Positions 49,124 through 59,786 of a DNA stretch of 64,000 nt are shown piece by piece. The stretch is from Bacteroidota bacterium (GTDB lineage Bacteria > Bacteroidota > Bacteroidia > Chitinophagales > LD1), in NCBI GenBank assembly GCA_016715625.1, contig JADJZU010000001.1:211084-275083 (forward strand), in the 5' to 3' direction. The translations under genes and the position numbers were made by a program. The notes under the pieces are model-generated. The model ran no database searches. It had not been told where the DNA came from and saw nothing but the letters and a program-made list of their open reading frames with translations. The number at the start of each line of letters is the position of its first letter. Within the stretch, counting starts at the first letter, position 1.

Positions 49124-50572
49124 ATGGCAGATAGCTATGAAAAAGAACTGAAACAATGGGTAGACAGCGAACGCACAACACTTGAACTGCAACACACCGC
49201 CAGTAAATTATTGCTGGAACGCGATGTAGAACTGGTGCTTTTCCGCAGAAAGTTTTTTGATAAAAAGCTGAGCGAGATTATGCACGACCACAGTTATTTG
49301 TCGCAGTTTGCTGAAATTTCATTGTCTACGGCACTTTCTAAAAGCTTTGCCGATGCTATTGCAAAACTGGAGGTGGTTCCTTCAAAAATTGATTTGGGCC
49401 GTTTATCGCGCGAGTATCATGCCGAGGGCAAGAACTACAGTAGCGTAGACGAGTTTGTGAAAGCAAAACTGGGCGAGTTAACCGGTGTAGCCAAAAAAAC
49501 ACTGGTTCCCCGCGATATCGTTTTGTATGGATTTGGACGCATTGGTCGCCTGGCGGCTCGTATATTGATGGACCATGCCGGCAGCGGCCACCAACTCCGC
49601 TTAAAAGGAATTGTAACGCGCGATAAAAGCACCGATGACCTGCCTAAGCGTGCCAGCCTGCTGCGCAAAGATTCTGTGCAGGGCAAGTTTGGAGGCGTGG
49701 TAATTCCTGATTCAGAGAACGGGGCTATTAACATCAATGGTCACACGGTGAAAATGATTTCGGCCTCCTCCCCTGCTGAAATTGATTACACGGCTCATGG
49801 CATCAATAATGCACTCATTATTGATAACACGGGCGTATGGCGCGATGAAAAAGGATTGGGCGAGCACCTGAAAGCCAAGGGCTCTGATGTTGTGATATTA
49901 ACAGCACCCGGCAAAGGCGATATCCCGAACATTGTATATGGTGTAAACCACGAACAATACAATGCCGAGAACCAAAAAATATTTACAGCGGCCAGCTGCA
50001 CCACCAATGCCATAGTGCCGGTGATTGATGTGATTGAAAACAATCTGGGCATAGAGCAAGGCCACATTGAAACAGTGCATGCCTACACCAACGACCAGAA
50101 CCTGCTGGACAATTACCACAAAAAATCGCGCAGAGGCCGCGGTGCACCTACCAATATGGTGATTACCGAAACCGGAGCCGGTAAGGCGGTAACTAAAGTT
50201 TTCCCGCACATGAAAGGCAAACTGACTTCGAATGCCGTGCGCGTTCCGGTTCCAAACGTATCGCTGGCTATTTTGAGCCTGAATGTAAAAAAGCAAACCA
50301 GCGTGGAGGAAGTAAACCAATTGCTGCGCAATGCTTCTTTATATGGAAAACTGGTGGAGCAAATCGATTTTTCGGTAAGCGATGAGATAGTATCCAGCGA
50401 TGTGGTGGGCAATAGCCACGCCTGCGAAATAGACAGCAAAGCCACCATCGTATCGGAAGACGGCAAAAGAATAGTGATTTATGCCTGGTACGACAATGAA
50501 TATGGCTATACCTGTCAAGTAGTGCGCCTGGCCAAGCACCTGGCCGGAGTAAGAAGACCGGTTTATTTCTAA
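49124..50572 (+). CDS. gap: Glyceraldehyde-3-phosphate dehydrogenase, N-terminally extended form
   Basis: 482 residues, about 130 longer than ordinary GAPDH (~335). The extra N-terminus (residues 1-130) is helical and charged (ELQHTASKLLLERDVELVLFRRKFF). NAD-binding follows at YGFGRIGRLAA (136-146). The catalytic Cys is in AASCTTNAIVP (C292), with TVHAYTNDQNLLD, the Arg-rich RRGRGAPTNM and the C-terminal WYDNEYGYTCQVVRLA. Catalyses the glycolytic/gluconeogenic GAP to 1,3-bisphosphoglycerate step; extended forms are known in Bacteroidota and some other groups, and the function of the extension is not known to me. It is 44 bp upstream of ffh and possibly co-transcribed. Confidence 0.95.
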   Translation: MADSYEKELKQWVDSERTTLELQHTASKLLLERDVELVLFRRKFFDKKLSEIMHDHSYLSQFAEISLSTALSKSFADAIAKLEVVPSKIDLGRLSREYHAEGKNYSSVDEFVKAKLGELTGVAKKTLVPRDIVLYGFGRIGRLAARILMDHAGSGHQLRLKGIVTRDKSTDDLPKRASLLRKDSVQGKFGGVVIPDSENGAININGHTVKMISASSPAEIDYTAHGINNALIIDNTGVWRDEKGLGEHLKAKGSDVVILTAPGKGDIPNIVYGVNHEQYNAENQKIFTAASCTTNAIVPVIDVIENNLGIEQGHIETVHAYTNDQNLLDNYHKKSRRGRGAPTNMVITETGAGKAVTKVFPHMKGKLTSNAVRVPVPNVSLAILSLNVKKQTSVEEVNQLLRNASLYGKLVEQIDFSVSDEIVSSDVVGNSHACEIDSKATIVSEDGKRIVIYAWYDNEYGYTCQVVRLAKHLAGVRRPVYF

Positions 50573-50616
50573 ACCGCAGAAGCAAAATCAGCAACACGAA
50601 ACAAAAAGTATAAAGA

Positions 50617-51942
50617 ATGTTTGAATCACTCCAGGAACGAATTGAAGGTGCGTTTAAAACGCTGAAAGGTCAGGGAAAATTGACCGAGCTCAACGTGGCC
50701 GAAACGGTAAAAGAAATCCGTAAAGCCCTTGTGGAGGCAGACGTTAATTATAAAATAGCCAAGGAGTTTACCGACAAAGTACGCGAAGCCGCCATGGGGC
50801 AGAATGTGCTTACGGCCGTGCAGCCCGGACAGTTACTTACTAAGATAATGTATGACGAGCTGACCACCCTGATGGGAAGCAAAGCGGCCGATTTTAATAT
50901 CAAAGGAAGTCCGGCTGTCATATTAGTAGCAGGCTTGCAGGGTTCGGGTAAAACAACCTTTACACACAAACTGGCGCACTTTCTAAAAACCCAAAAGTAT
51001 AAGCGCCCAATGATGGTAGCCTGTGACGTATATCGTCCGGCAGCGGTGGACCAGTTGATTGTACTGGGTGAAAAAATTGGTGTTCCGGTCTATCACGAAA
51101 AAGACAACACCAACCCCGTTCAGATTGCGATGAATGGTATTGCCCAAGCCAAAAGCCAGGGGCTTGATTTAGTGATTATAGATACGGCCGGTCGCCTGGC
51201 CGTAGACGAGGAGATGATGAAGGAAATTGCTGCCGTAAAAGCAAGCACCAAACCTGATGAAATTCTCTTTGTGGTGGATAGCATGACGGGGCAGGATGCC
51301 GTGAACACGGCTAAAGCCTTCAATGAGCGCTTGAATTTTGATGGCGTGGTGCTTACTAAACTGGATGGAGATACCCGAGGAGGTGCAGCCCTTACCATCT
51401 CTTACACGGTAGGCAAGCCTATCAAGTTTGTATCCACCGGTGAAAAATTTGACACACTGGATGTGTTTCACCCCGACCGTATGGCATCGCGGATATTGGG
51501 CATGGGCGACATTGTTTCGTTCGTGGAAAAGGCGCAGGCGCAGTATGACGAAAAGAAGGCGCAGGAGCTGGAAGAGAAGATTAGAAAGAGCAAGTTTGAC
51601 TTCAATGATTTTCTGACACAGTTGGCCCAGATAAAAAAAATGGGCAACATGAAAGACCTGCTGGGCATGATTCCGGGCATGGGCAAGGCCGTGAAAGACA
51701 TTGACATCAACGAGGACAGTTTTAAAAAGGTGGAAGCCATTATCCTCTCCATGACTCCGCATGAGCGCAGCAATCCGGATGTATTAGACGGCAAGCGTAA
51801 ACTGAGAATATCAAAAGGAAGCGGCAACAGCATTCAGGAAGTAAATCAGTTTTTGAAGCAGTTTGAGGAAATGAAAAAAATGATGAAAAGCATGCAGAAA
51901 ATGAGCAGTGCCGGCCGTCAGATTAAGGGGCTTCCCCGGTAG
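50617..51942 (+). CDS. ffh: Signal recognition particle protein Ffh
   Basis: Complete 441-residue SRP54-type GTPase. The helical N domain is followed by the G domain with GLQGSGKTTFTHKLA (P loop, ~residues 106-120), the DTAGR motif (VIIDTAGRLAVDEEMM), TKLDGDTRGGAAL and the GEKFDTLDVFHPDRMASR closing segment. The Met-rich M domain contains IPGMGK and RLRISKGSG-like KLRISKGSGNS, which binds 4.5S RNA and signal peptides. It targets inner-membrane proteins to the translocon with FtsY. A strong terminator lies 117 bp downstream. Confidence 0.97.
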   Translation: MFESLQERIEGAFKTLKGQGKLTELNVAETVKEIRKALVEADVNYKIAKEFTDKVREAAMGQNVLTAVQPGQLLTKIMYDELTTLMGSKAADFNIKGSPAVILVAGLQGSGKTTFTHKLAHFLKTQKYKRPMMVACDVYRPAAVDQLIVLGEKIGVPVYHEKDNTNPVQIAMNGIAQAKSQGLDLVIIDTAGRLAVDEEMMKEIAAVKASTKPDEILFVVDSMTGQDAVNTAKAFNERLNFDGVVLTKLDGDTRGGAALTISYTVGKPIKFVSTGEKFDTLDVFHPDRMASRILGMGDIVSFVEKAQAQYDEKKAQELEEKIRKSKFDFNDFLTQLAQIKKMGNMKDLLGMIPGMGKAVKDIDINEDSFKKVEAIILSMTPHERSNPDVLDGKRKLRISKGSGNSIQEVNQFLKQFEEMKKMMKSMQKMSSAGRQIKGLPR

Positions 51943-52058
51943 CAGTTAAAATTATTAGAGGCCGGTTGCAACCGTTTCAGGTTGGCCCCCATCTTACATG
52001 CAACTACACGGAATTTCCCATCCCCCATGGTAAATTTTTGGATAGTTCCCCAACTAAG

Positions 52059-52089
52059 AATCCTCCGATTGTATCGGGGGATTTTTTTT
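52059..52089 (+). terminator. Rho-independent terminator after ffh
   Basis: AATCCTCCGAT pairs with ATCGGGGGATT (11 bp with one G-T pair) around a three-base loop, followed by a run of eight T. It separates ffh from the fibre gene at 52164. Confidence 0.88.
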
Positions 52090-52163
52090 GCACACTAGCC
52101 AAAAGCGCATTACGCCCGTTTTTTATCTTAGCGCCTCACACAATTATCAATTCCCTCTTGGTT

Positions 52164-55100
52164 ATGAAACAACTTTACACCGTATTAGCAATTGTTGTAT
52201 GGGTTGGCAGTGCCCAACTATCTTTCGGACAGGCAGAAACGCAAAACCCCACGCTCCCCTTTTGGAAAACAAAAGGCAACACCGGAACAACTCCTCCATC
52301 GGTCAGTATTGGCAGCGCGGTGGATAATAATTTCATTGGCACTTTAGATAACGCTGACTTTACCGTTGTGACCAACAATGTGGAGCGTCTACGCTTTGAT
52401 GCTTCGCGCTATATGATTGGGATTGGAGAACAGGACCCTCAATACGCCATTGACTTAAAAATAAATCCTGATGCCATTTTCCCCTGCACCTATAATGGCA
52501 TACGCATCAATCATCCGAGCTTAAACAACTCCTGTAACAATGGTATTTTTTGGGGTTTGGATAATGGACAACTACCGGGCGAAGCCGGGGCGCTTTGGCA
52601 ATATTTGAACACCGGTTACATCAAGTTTGGAATTGGCACAGTGGCCGCTGGCGAAAAGATGCGATTGACCCGGAACGGTCTGGGAATTAACGTGACCTCT
52701 CCGGCTACTCAACTTCACATTACTGAAAATACAGGTTTAAGGAACGGATTGATGGTATCGCAACCCACCACCCCTAATGCCGATGGAACTTTATTTGGCT
52801 TAGACATCAGCTCCATACAGGGGCGCGATGCCATGATATGGAATTACATCGCCAATGGCGAAATGAAATTTGGAACGCAAAACGCGGAGCGGGTGCGCAT
52901 AGATGCCAACGGTAAAGTGGGTATCGCTACGGCTACTCCTGCACAATTGCTGCATGTAAGTGGCACAGGAAATACCGTCCGTGTAGATGGAGTTTCTGCA
53001 GCCGGTACTTTTTCAACAGCTCCCACTGCCTCCACCGACAGACTTTTGTATGCCGATGTAAATGGCGATGTTAAAGCTCTTCCACAAGGCAGTAGTGGCC
53101 AAATTCTAGGCCTAAATGCCTCGGGAGTACCAGAGTGGATAGCGCAGGCTGATACAGGAAAAGAATGGAAACTGCTGGGCAATTCAGGCACAATAGACGG
53201 CACAAATTTTATTGGCACTACAGACAACGTACCGCTTAATATCAAAATAAACAATCAAAGAGCAGGGCGTGTCTCATCTACTTATACCACACTGGGTTAT
53301 TTGGCTGGTAATGCCTCCACTACAAACCTACACGTAGCAGTTGGTGATTCAGCATTATTCGCCAGCACAGCCACTTATCCAAATACGGCTGTGGGTCACT
53401 CTGCCCTCAGAAAAGCGACCACCGGATGGGCCAATACAGCCATTGGATCGTATAGTGGCTCAGAAATAACTACCGCTGCCAACAATACAGCATTAGGAAA
53501 TGCCTCTTTGCAAAATGCCACCACTCAAAACAATACAACAGCTATAGGAAACGGAGCCCTACAGAAACTAGTATCAGGAGTAGGAAACAACGTAGCTATA
53601 GGCTCGGCCGCAATGAACGGTTCTGTCTCAAGTATACATACCACAGCAGTGGGCTTCGAGGCCATGGAGTTTGACAGCACGGGCGACATGAATGTGGCTA
53701 TGGGTTGGCGTGCCTTACGAAATCATAAAACAGGCAATGAAAATACGGCTATCGGAGTGGGCGCCATGGAAGCTTCTGTCAACTCGGCCAGTAGTACTGC
53801 AGTGGGAAGAGGTTCTTTGTTTAACATCAAAGCAAATTTGAACACCGGTGTCGGATACTACTCAGGAGCTCTTAGCGACTCCGCTGTAGCTACCACCATG
53901 ATTGGCGCTTACGCAGGCTACTACAACGAAGGCGACTACAACACCTATGTAGGATACTATGCCGGTGTAGGAAATACCGCCAGCGGATTTCGCACCGGTG
54001 ATGAAAACACTACCGTAGGCGCACTATCATTGAGATATATCACCACCGGTAAAGCAAATGTTGCTATGGGTCACGGTGCCATGTTTTATGGCTATACGGG
54101 CCGAGGCAATATTGGCATAGGTGTTCGGGCATTACATGGTTTAAATACAGGCGTTGTCGGCAATCATAATGTGGCCTTGGGTGATAGTGCTGCTTTTCAA
54201 ATGACCTCCGGAAATAGAAATATCAGCATTGGAGCTCATGCTGCTCAAACGGCATCTAATGTATCGGATATTATAGCCATTGGAGATAGTGCCTTATTTG
54301 TAAGTAATGCTTCGGAGAATTTTGCCATAGGTAACAAGGCCGGTATGAATACCACCAACTTCCGCAATTTCTTCATAGGCAACAGTGCAGGTTTAGATAA
54401 TACATCCGGCTCCTACAACTTTTACATAGGAGCCTTTGCCGGAGAAAGCAATACAACCGGTAGCACCAACATGGCAATTGGACGTGCAGCGCTACAAAAC
54501 AGCCAGACCTCTAACAACAATACCGCTATAGGCAGGCTTTCAGGACAACATCACTTTTCTGGAGATGAAAACTTATATGTGGGGCTTTGGTCCGGCATTT
54601 ACGATAGTATTGGTGCTTACAACACCTATTTGGGGTCCTATGCAGGACAAGGGATTGCAACCAACAAAGCATACAATGTCTACTACAATACGGGGGTAGG
54701 TTTTGCCGCATTGGCCAATTCGGTAACCGGGGGCTACAACGTAGCAGTGGGGGTTCAAGCACTTCGGCTCAATACTACCGGAACAGGCAACGTAGCGGCC
54801 GGGGTCAATGCATTATATAACCATGTTAAAAATGGCAATAACACAGCGCTTGGTTTCGAATCCATGTTTGATGACACCTCCGGATATAACAACAGTGCTA
54901 TAGGCTGGAGGTCGCTTCGACAAAATTATACCGGTTACGATAACGTAGCTTTGGGTGTAGGGGCGTTGGAATATGGCCGCGCCTTGATTCAAAATACGGC
55001 CGTTGGACGGTGGGCAATGGGTAACTCAGAGGGAGATTACAACACCGCTATCGGGGCTTATGCAGGATTAAACAGCAACAATGCCAACTATGCCACCATG

Positions 55101-56606
55101 GTGGGGATGAACGCAGGTCAAAATAACGAAGGTGCTGAAAATATTTTTGTAGGATACAACTCCGGATACGGAGCACTTGGCGACATTACAGGAGTAGGCA
55201 ACACCGCTGTAGGCAGTCAATCTTTATATACCACTACATCCGGTGCCAATAATACCTCTATTGGTATTCGTACGCTAGATGCCAATACAACCGGTAGCGA
55301 AAACGTGGCCGTAGGTTCAGATGCCCTAACGACCAACATAGCGGGTGGAGGGAATGTAGCCATTGGTCACTCCGCTTTGTATAGCACTACCGCTGGTCAA
55401 AATACCGCTGTGGGTCATTATTCACTGACCAACACCTCATCGGGTAATTTAAATACCGCGGTAGGTGCCGGCTCAATGGATTATAATACAACCGGTGCCA
55501 ACAATAGCGCTGTAGGTTTTTGGGCACTCCGTGGTTCGTTCCCCGCCACAGGAAGGGATAACACTGCGATGGGATACACCACTATGGGTGCTATTTCCAC
55601 CGGCTATTCCAATAGTGCTTTTGGTTCCTATGCCGGCAAAACAATAACCACCGGCAGCAGAAATACTATGCTGGGCGACAGTGCAGACGTTACATCTTCT
55701 TCTATAAATCGCTCTGTAGCCATTGGCTATAATGCAAAAGTATCGGCCAGCAGCGCTATGGTTTTGGGTGGCACCGGTGTGGATACCGTCAGTGTAGGTA
55801 TTGGCGTTACAAACCCGTCATTTACGCTTCACGCTGTTGGCAACAGAACCAGCATTGGTTGGTTTGTAAACGTAAACGGCAGTTTATCAGATAACTATGG
55901 AATTTATGCTTCAACCAACAACGTAGCTAATTATGGCTATGGCGGATATTTTGAAGGCGGCTACATGGGTGCCAGAGGCAACGCTACTCAAACAGGATCA
56001 GGAACCCAGATTTGGCCTTTATGGGAACAGGACGAAACGGAACATCTACCAACTATGGAGTATATGGCGTAGGCTTTGGAGGCTCTGTATCTTATGGGTT
56101 GTATGGCCTGCTTCAGGAGGTTCTACACTAACTACGGTGTGTATGGAACTTGTTCTGGTGGCACTGCATGGGCAGGTTACTTTAATGGAGCAGTATTTGG
56201 CACCAGCTATACTACCTCCGATAGAAAACTTAAAAACAATATACAGCCGTTGAGAAACTCGATGGAGATAATCAACAGACTGCAACCCACTACTTACTAT
56301 TACAAAACGGAAGAATACAAACACCTGCAATTATCGGAAGGTTTGCAATACGGTTTAATAGCAGACGAGGTGCAGGAAGTGATTCCGAGTGCTATTAAAA
56401 AGGCGGTAACCCCCGCCATGTATGAAAACGGAGACGAGAAGCATGGCAAAAAACTTTCAGACGCTGTAGAGTTTAATGCCATGAACTACACTGAGATTAT
56501 ACCCATACTTGTGGGTGGTATGCAGGAACAGCAAAAGGAAATTGAAGCACTGAAAAAACAAAACGAAACGCTGTTGAAGTTACTGGAAGAACTAAAAAAC
56601 AAATAA
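52164..56606 (+). CDS. YadA-head-like surface fibre with peptidase S74 chaperone tail (frameshifts near 56.0 kb)
   Basis: About 1,480 residues when repaired. ATG 52164 gives signal peptide MKQLYTVLAIVVWVGSAQLS; upstream in-frame ATGs lie across the ffh terminator and are unlikely. Residues ~20-380 hold head modules (NNFIGTLDNADFTV, NNVERLRFDASRY, GKVGIATATPAQLLHV). Residues ~380-1,180 are YadA-head-like repeats of about 14-30 residues (GNENTAIGVGAM, GDMNVAMGWRALRNH). The last ~130 residues begin TSDRKLKNNIQPL and contain QYGLIADEVQEVIPSA and a coiled coil, i.e. a peptidase S74 intramolecular chaperone with the Ser-Lys dyad, which helps trimeric fibres assemble and then cleaves itself. Four frame changes between 55999 and 56135 break the link. 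Surface location is inferred. Confidence 0.82.
53300..55700 (+). repeat. YadA-head-type coding repeats
   Basis: Dozens of short modules following N-T-A-[IV]-G-x-x-[AS]-[LM] with Gly/Asn-rich loops, for example NTTAIGNGALQ, NVAMGWRAL and NTAVGSQSLY. In YadA and related trimeric adhesins such modules form a left-handed beta roll. Some longer units carry SGSYNFYIGAFAG or YNTYVGYYAG variants, suggesting two alternating unit classes. Confidence 0.75.
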
Positions 56607-56701
56607 CCTTTCCGTTTCCTGCTCTATTGACTTTTTAAGAATCTGCTTGTTATGCTTACACCCAGCAGCTATCGTTGATATTAAATACAGATACTACTTT
56701 T

Positions 56702-57919
56702 ATGAAAACGAAAAAACAAAAGGCCAGTAGCTCAACTAAAGGTTTTGCCACCATTACGTCACAAGATGATTTTCCGCTAAAAAACATCACTCCACATGTG
56801 GCTCCCATTTTCACTTCCTCTACTTATGTGTACGAAAGCGCAGAGAAAGCGCAGAAAGTTTTTGAAGGAAAAGAAGATGCATTTATCTATTCGCGCTGGA
56901 GCCATCCTAATGCAGAACTGGTAGAAAAAAAGCTGGAGCAACTGGAAACATTTGGGTTGGATATTACAGCTAAAGCACTGGTATTCTCTTCGGGCATGGC
57001 TGCACTTTCTGCGCTATTTCAAAGTGTTCTAAAACCAGGTGATGCCCTCCTGGCTCAGGGCAATATTTACGGAACTTCAGTAGACTACTTCAATCACTAT
57101 GGCAAGGAATATGGTATTGAAGTTATATATGCCAACTTCAGCGACATCAAGCAACTGGAGGAGATACTTAAGAAAAACAGGAAAGTGAAGTTGATGTATA
57201 TAGAAACACCATCCAATCCCACCATCCGGTGCTATGATTTAGCAACATTGAATACGATTGCCAAAAAATATGGAGTAAAAACGGCTGTGGACAATACTTT
57301 CGCTTCTCCGTATTTGCAACAGCCGTTCAAATTTGGCATCGATTTTATTCTCCATTCTTCCACTAAATATCTGAACGGACATGGTACCGGCCTTAGTGGC
57401 TTTGTGTTAGGTAAAGATGTATCCTTTATAAAAAAGGAAGTTTGGAAAATCAGAAAATTGAACGGAACCATCTGTGCCCCTTTTGATGCCTGGATGCTGA
57501 ATGTGGGCTTGAAAACGCTTTCGCTGCGAATGGAAAAACATTGTGCAAATGCGCAAGCAGTTGCTAATTTTTTGTTGCAGCATAAAGCCGTATCCAAAGT
57601 AAATTACCTTGGACTAAAAACAGATGAGGGACATGCTTTGGCCAAAAAACAAATGAGAAACTTTGGCGGGGTACTCTCTTTTGAGTTAAAAGAAGGCTAC
57701 AAGGCCGGAAAGAAATTGATGCAAAAAATAAAGCTTTGTAAACTGACTGCCTCGCTGGGCACTATCGATACGCTTATTCAGCATCCGGCTTCGATGAGTC
57801 ATTATTTTGTGCCAAAAAAACAACGGGAAGCATTTGGCATCAGCGATGGCCTTATTCGATTAAGCGTGGGCATTGAAGATGCCGAGGACATTATCGCAGA
57901 TTTAAATCAGGCACTATAA
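56702..57919 (+). CDS. Trans-sulfuration-family PLP enzyme (Cys/Met metabolism)
   Basis: 405 residues from ATG 56702; an in-frame ATG at 56675 would add nine residues. PF01053-type fold: TSSTYVYES, YSRWSHPNAELVEKKLEQLE (the YSR motif binds PLP phosphate), SSGMAALSALF, NIYGTSVDYF (stacking Tyr), IETPSNPTIRCYD, VDNTFASPYLQQP and the PLP lysine in HSSTKYLNGHG (K222). The family covers methionine gamma-lyase, cystathionine gamma-lyase/synthase and O-acetylhomoserine sulfhydrylase. The residue two after the stacking Tyr is Thr rather than the Cys typical of methionine gamma-lyase, so that assignment is not favoured. The next gene starts 11 bp later in the same direction. Confidence 0.88.
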   Translation: MKTKKQKASSSTKGFATITSQDDFPLKNITPHVAPIFTSSTYVYESAEKAQKVFEGKEDAFIYSRWSHPNAELVEKKLEQLETFGLDITAKALVFSSGMAALSALFQSVLKPGDALLAQGNIYGTSVDYFNHYGKEYGIEVIYANFSDIKQLEEILKKNRKVKLMYIETPSNPTIRCYDLATLNTIAKKYGVKTAVDNTFASPYLQQPFKFGIDFILHSSTKYLNGHGTGLSGFVLGKDVSFIKKEVWKIRKLNGTICAPFDAWMLNVGLKTLSLRMEKHCANAQAVANFLLQHKAVSKVNYLGLKTDEGHALAKKQMRNFGGVLSFELKEGYKAGKKLMQKIKLCKLTASLGTIDTLIQHPASMSHYFVPKKQREAFGISDGLIRLSVGIEDAEDIIADLNQAL

Positions 57920-57930
57920 ATTACCCTAAT

Positions 57931-58857
57931 ATGAATTACGGAATTGCCATACACGGAGGTGCTGGCACAATTCTTCGCAGCAGTATGACTGCCGAAAAAG
58001 AAGAACAATACACGCATGCATTACGAACTGCTTTACATATCGGCTTTGCCATTTTAGACAAAAAAGGTTCTGCACTAGATGCTGTGGAAGCTGCGGTTCG
58101 CAGTTTGGAAGATTGCCCACTTTTTAATGCCGGTAAAGGGGCCGTATTCAACAGCGAGGGGAAACATGAAATGGACGCTGCCATAATGGACGGAAGTGAC
58201 CTGTGTGCAGGCGCGGTGAGTCTGGTGCAAAACGTCAAAAATCCGGTGTCTTTGGCGCGCAAAATCATGGAGAATACCTCCCACGTTTTTATCAGTGGAC
58301 CGGGAGCAGAACAATATGCCCAAGCATTCGGGCTGCGATTGGAAACGGACGAATATTTTCATGATGATTTTAGATGGGAGCAGTGGCAAAAATCCTTGTT
58401 AGCCGGCAAAACAATCTTGGACCATACCGACACAAACGATAAAAAATTTGGAACGGTGGGAGCCGTAGCATGTGATGCGTTGGGCAATCTGGCAGCAGCA
58501 ACTTCTACCGGTGGCATGACCAATAAACACACCGGACGTATTGGCGATTCTCCCATGATTGGTGCAGGAACTTATGCCAATAATAAAACATGCGCTATCA
58601 GCTGTACCGGTCATGGTGAGTTGTTTATCCGCGCAGTAGTAGCGCACGACATCTCAGCATTGATGGAATATAAAAACCTCACGCTGTCCGAAGCCTGCGA
58701 AGAAGTAGTGATGAAAAAACTGGTAGTGATGGAAGGTGAAGGCGGTTTGGTGGCCATAGACAAAAATGGCAACATCGAAATGCCTTTTAATTCAGAGGGC
58801 ATGTATCGCGCTCTGAAGAGCAGTGCAGGCAAAGAAGTAGTGGCTATTTACAAGTAA
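57931..58857 (+). CDS. iaaA: Isoaspartyl peptidase/L-asparaginase (plant-type, Ntn hydrolase)
   Basis: 308 residues. The alpha subunit starts IAIHGGAGTI, with GKGAVFNSEGKHEMDAAIMDG. Autoprocessing is expected before Thr175 in KKFGTVGAVACD, making that Thr the N-terminal nucleophile. TSTGGMTNKHTGRIGDSPMIGAGTYA and CTGHGELFIR complete the substrate pocket. Such enzymes remove isoaspartyl residues from dipeptides and hydrolyse asparagine. No signal peptide, so cytoplasmic. It lies 11 bp after the PLP enzyme and is convergent with the PIG-L gene, with 4 bp between stops. Confidence 0.93.
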   Translation: MNYGIAIHGGAGTILRSSMTAEKEEQYTHALRTALHIGFAILDKKGSALDAVEAAVRSLEDCPLFNAGKGAVFNSEGKHEMDAAIMDGSDLCAGAVSLVQNVKNPVSLARKIMENTSHVFISGPGAEQYAQAFGLRLETDEYFHDDFRWEQWQKSLLAGKTILDHTDTNDKKFGTVGAVACDALGNLAAATSTGGMTNKHTGRIGDSPMIGAGTYANNKTCAISCTGHGELFIRAVVAHDISALMEYKNLTLSEACEEVVMKKLVVMEGEGGLVAIDKNGNIEMPFNSEGMYRALKSSAGKEVVAIYK

Positions 58858-58861
58858 CAGT

Positions 58862-59755
58862 TTAGTACTGCTTCGTCTTGTAAGGAATCTTTTTCAATGA
58901 TTCAAAAAAAGTCTGACACTTCTCTTTAGATGCAGCAGGGTTTAGCGCAAAGAACCAATAGTTCTCATAGTCACCGGCATTCATAGCCAGTTGCATTGTC
59001 CCCTGCGATTTATGTTCCGCTATTTCCCAATTCACTATGATTTTATAGTTGAGTTTATCCTTAAACCCGAACGGAACCGACTTATCGAACCGAAACATGT
59101 GCGTATCCCCTTCTACTTTTGTTTCGGTATAGTTTTTCAATTGTTCAAATCGCATAGTTGAAGTATCTTTTGCAGAGCTCCCTGTTACCCCCAAAACAAT
59201 GGGTCGCTGATTGGCCGGCAATGACTGAACCGTACGCAAAGACAAGATGGAAGCCGCCTTGTGGTGCGCATGTGTCTCGGGCACCGGTAATAAGCAGAAT
59301 AAAAAATCGTATTTCGTCTGCATCATGATTTCGTGTAGCCGTGTACTGACCCAATTTACATTCCAGGTGGTATCCAAGGGTTCGCGTTCATCTAAGCCAT
59401 AGTGAGCATCTTTTTGGTCGAGAAAAAAAATATTGTTCATGCCGATAATCTTTCCGGCATTTATTAGCTCCTGCTTGCGAATACGTGGAAGATTTTCGCG
59501 CCCAATTTTCTCGTCCGTTAATTCAAGATGGTAATAAGATTCTGCCAGCGTTGAATACTTATAACCACCTTCACCATTCGTAACAACGCATTGGTCAACG
59601 ATGCCATTCAGTTCATGTGTCACTTTGTAAATGGTAGCAGCCATCCCTGTTTCATCATCGGGATGAGCCGTCACTACTAACACTTTTGGTCCGCTTTTTT
59701 GGGCCTCGGCAAACACACATAAATGCAATAGCACTAAGAGTAAAATATTTTTCAT
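58862..59755 (-). CDS. Secreted PIG-L/LmbE-family deacetylase
   Basis: 297 residues with a signal peptide (MKNILLLVLLHLCVFAEAQ). The Zn-binding motif AHPDDE is at residues 30-35, and the third ligand motif is in PETHAHHKAAS (~residue 163). Family members remove N-acetyl groups from N-acetylglucosamine-containing lipids, mycothiol precursors or related amides. The export signal suggests a periplasmic or surface glycan substrate. Divergent from the permease with 31 bp between starts. Confidence 0.88.
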   Translation of the reverse strand: MKNILLLVLLHLCVFAEAQKSGPKVLVVTAHPDDETGMAATIYKVTHELNGIVDQCVVTNGEGGYKYSTLAESYYHLELTDEKIGRENLPRIRKQELINAGKIIGMNNIFFLDQKDAHYGLDEREPLDTTWNVNWVSTRLHEIMMQTKYDFLFCLLPVPETHAHHKAASILSLRTVQSLPANQRPIVLGVTGSSAKDTSTMRFEQLKNYTETKVEGDTHMFRFDKSVPFGFKDKLNYKIIVNWEIAEHKSQGTMQLAMNAGDYENYWFFALNPAASKEKCQTFFESLKKIPYKTKQY

Positions 59756-59786
59756 TGCGTAAACTTAGCAATCATACATTTACTTC

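Noticed and set aside
56675..57919. Methionine gamma-lyase
   Set aside because: The Cys expected two residues after the stacking Tyr is Thr (NIYGTS), so only the wider trans-sulfuration family is supported.
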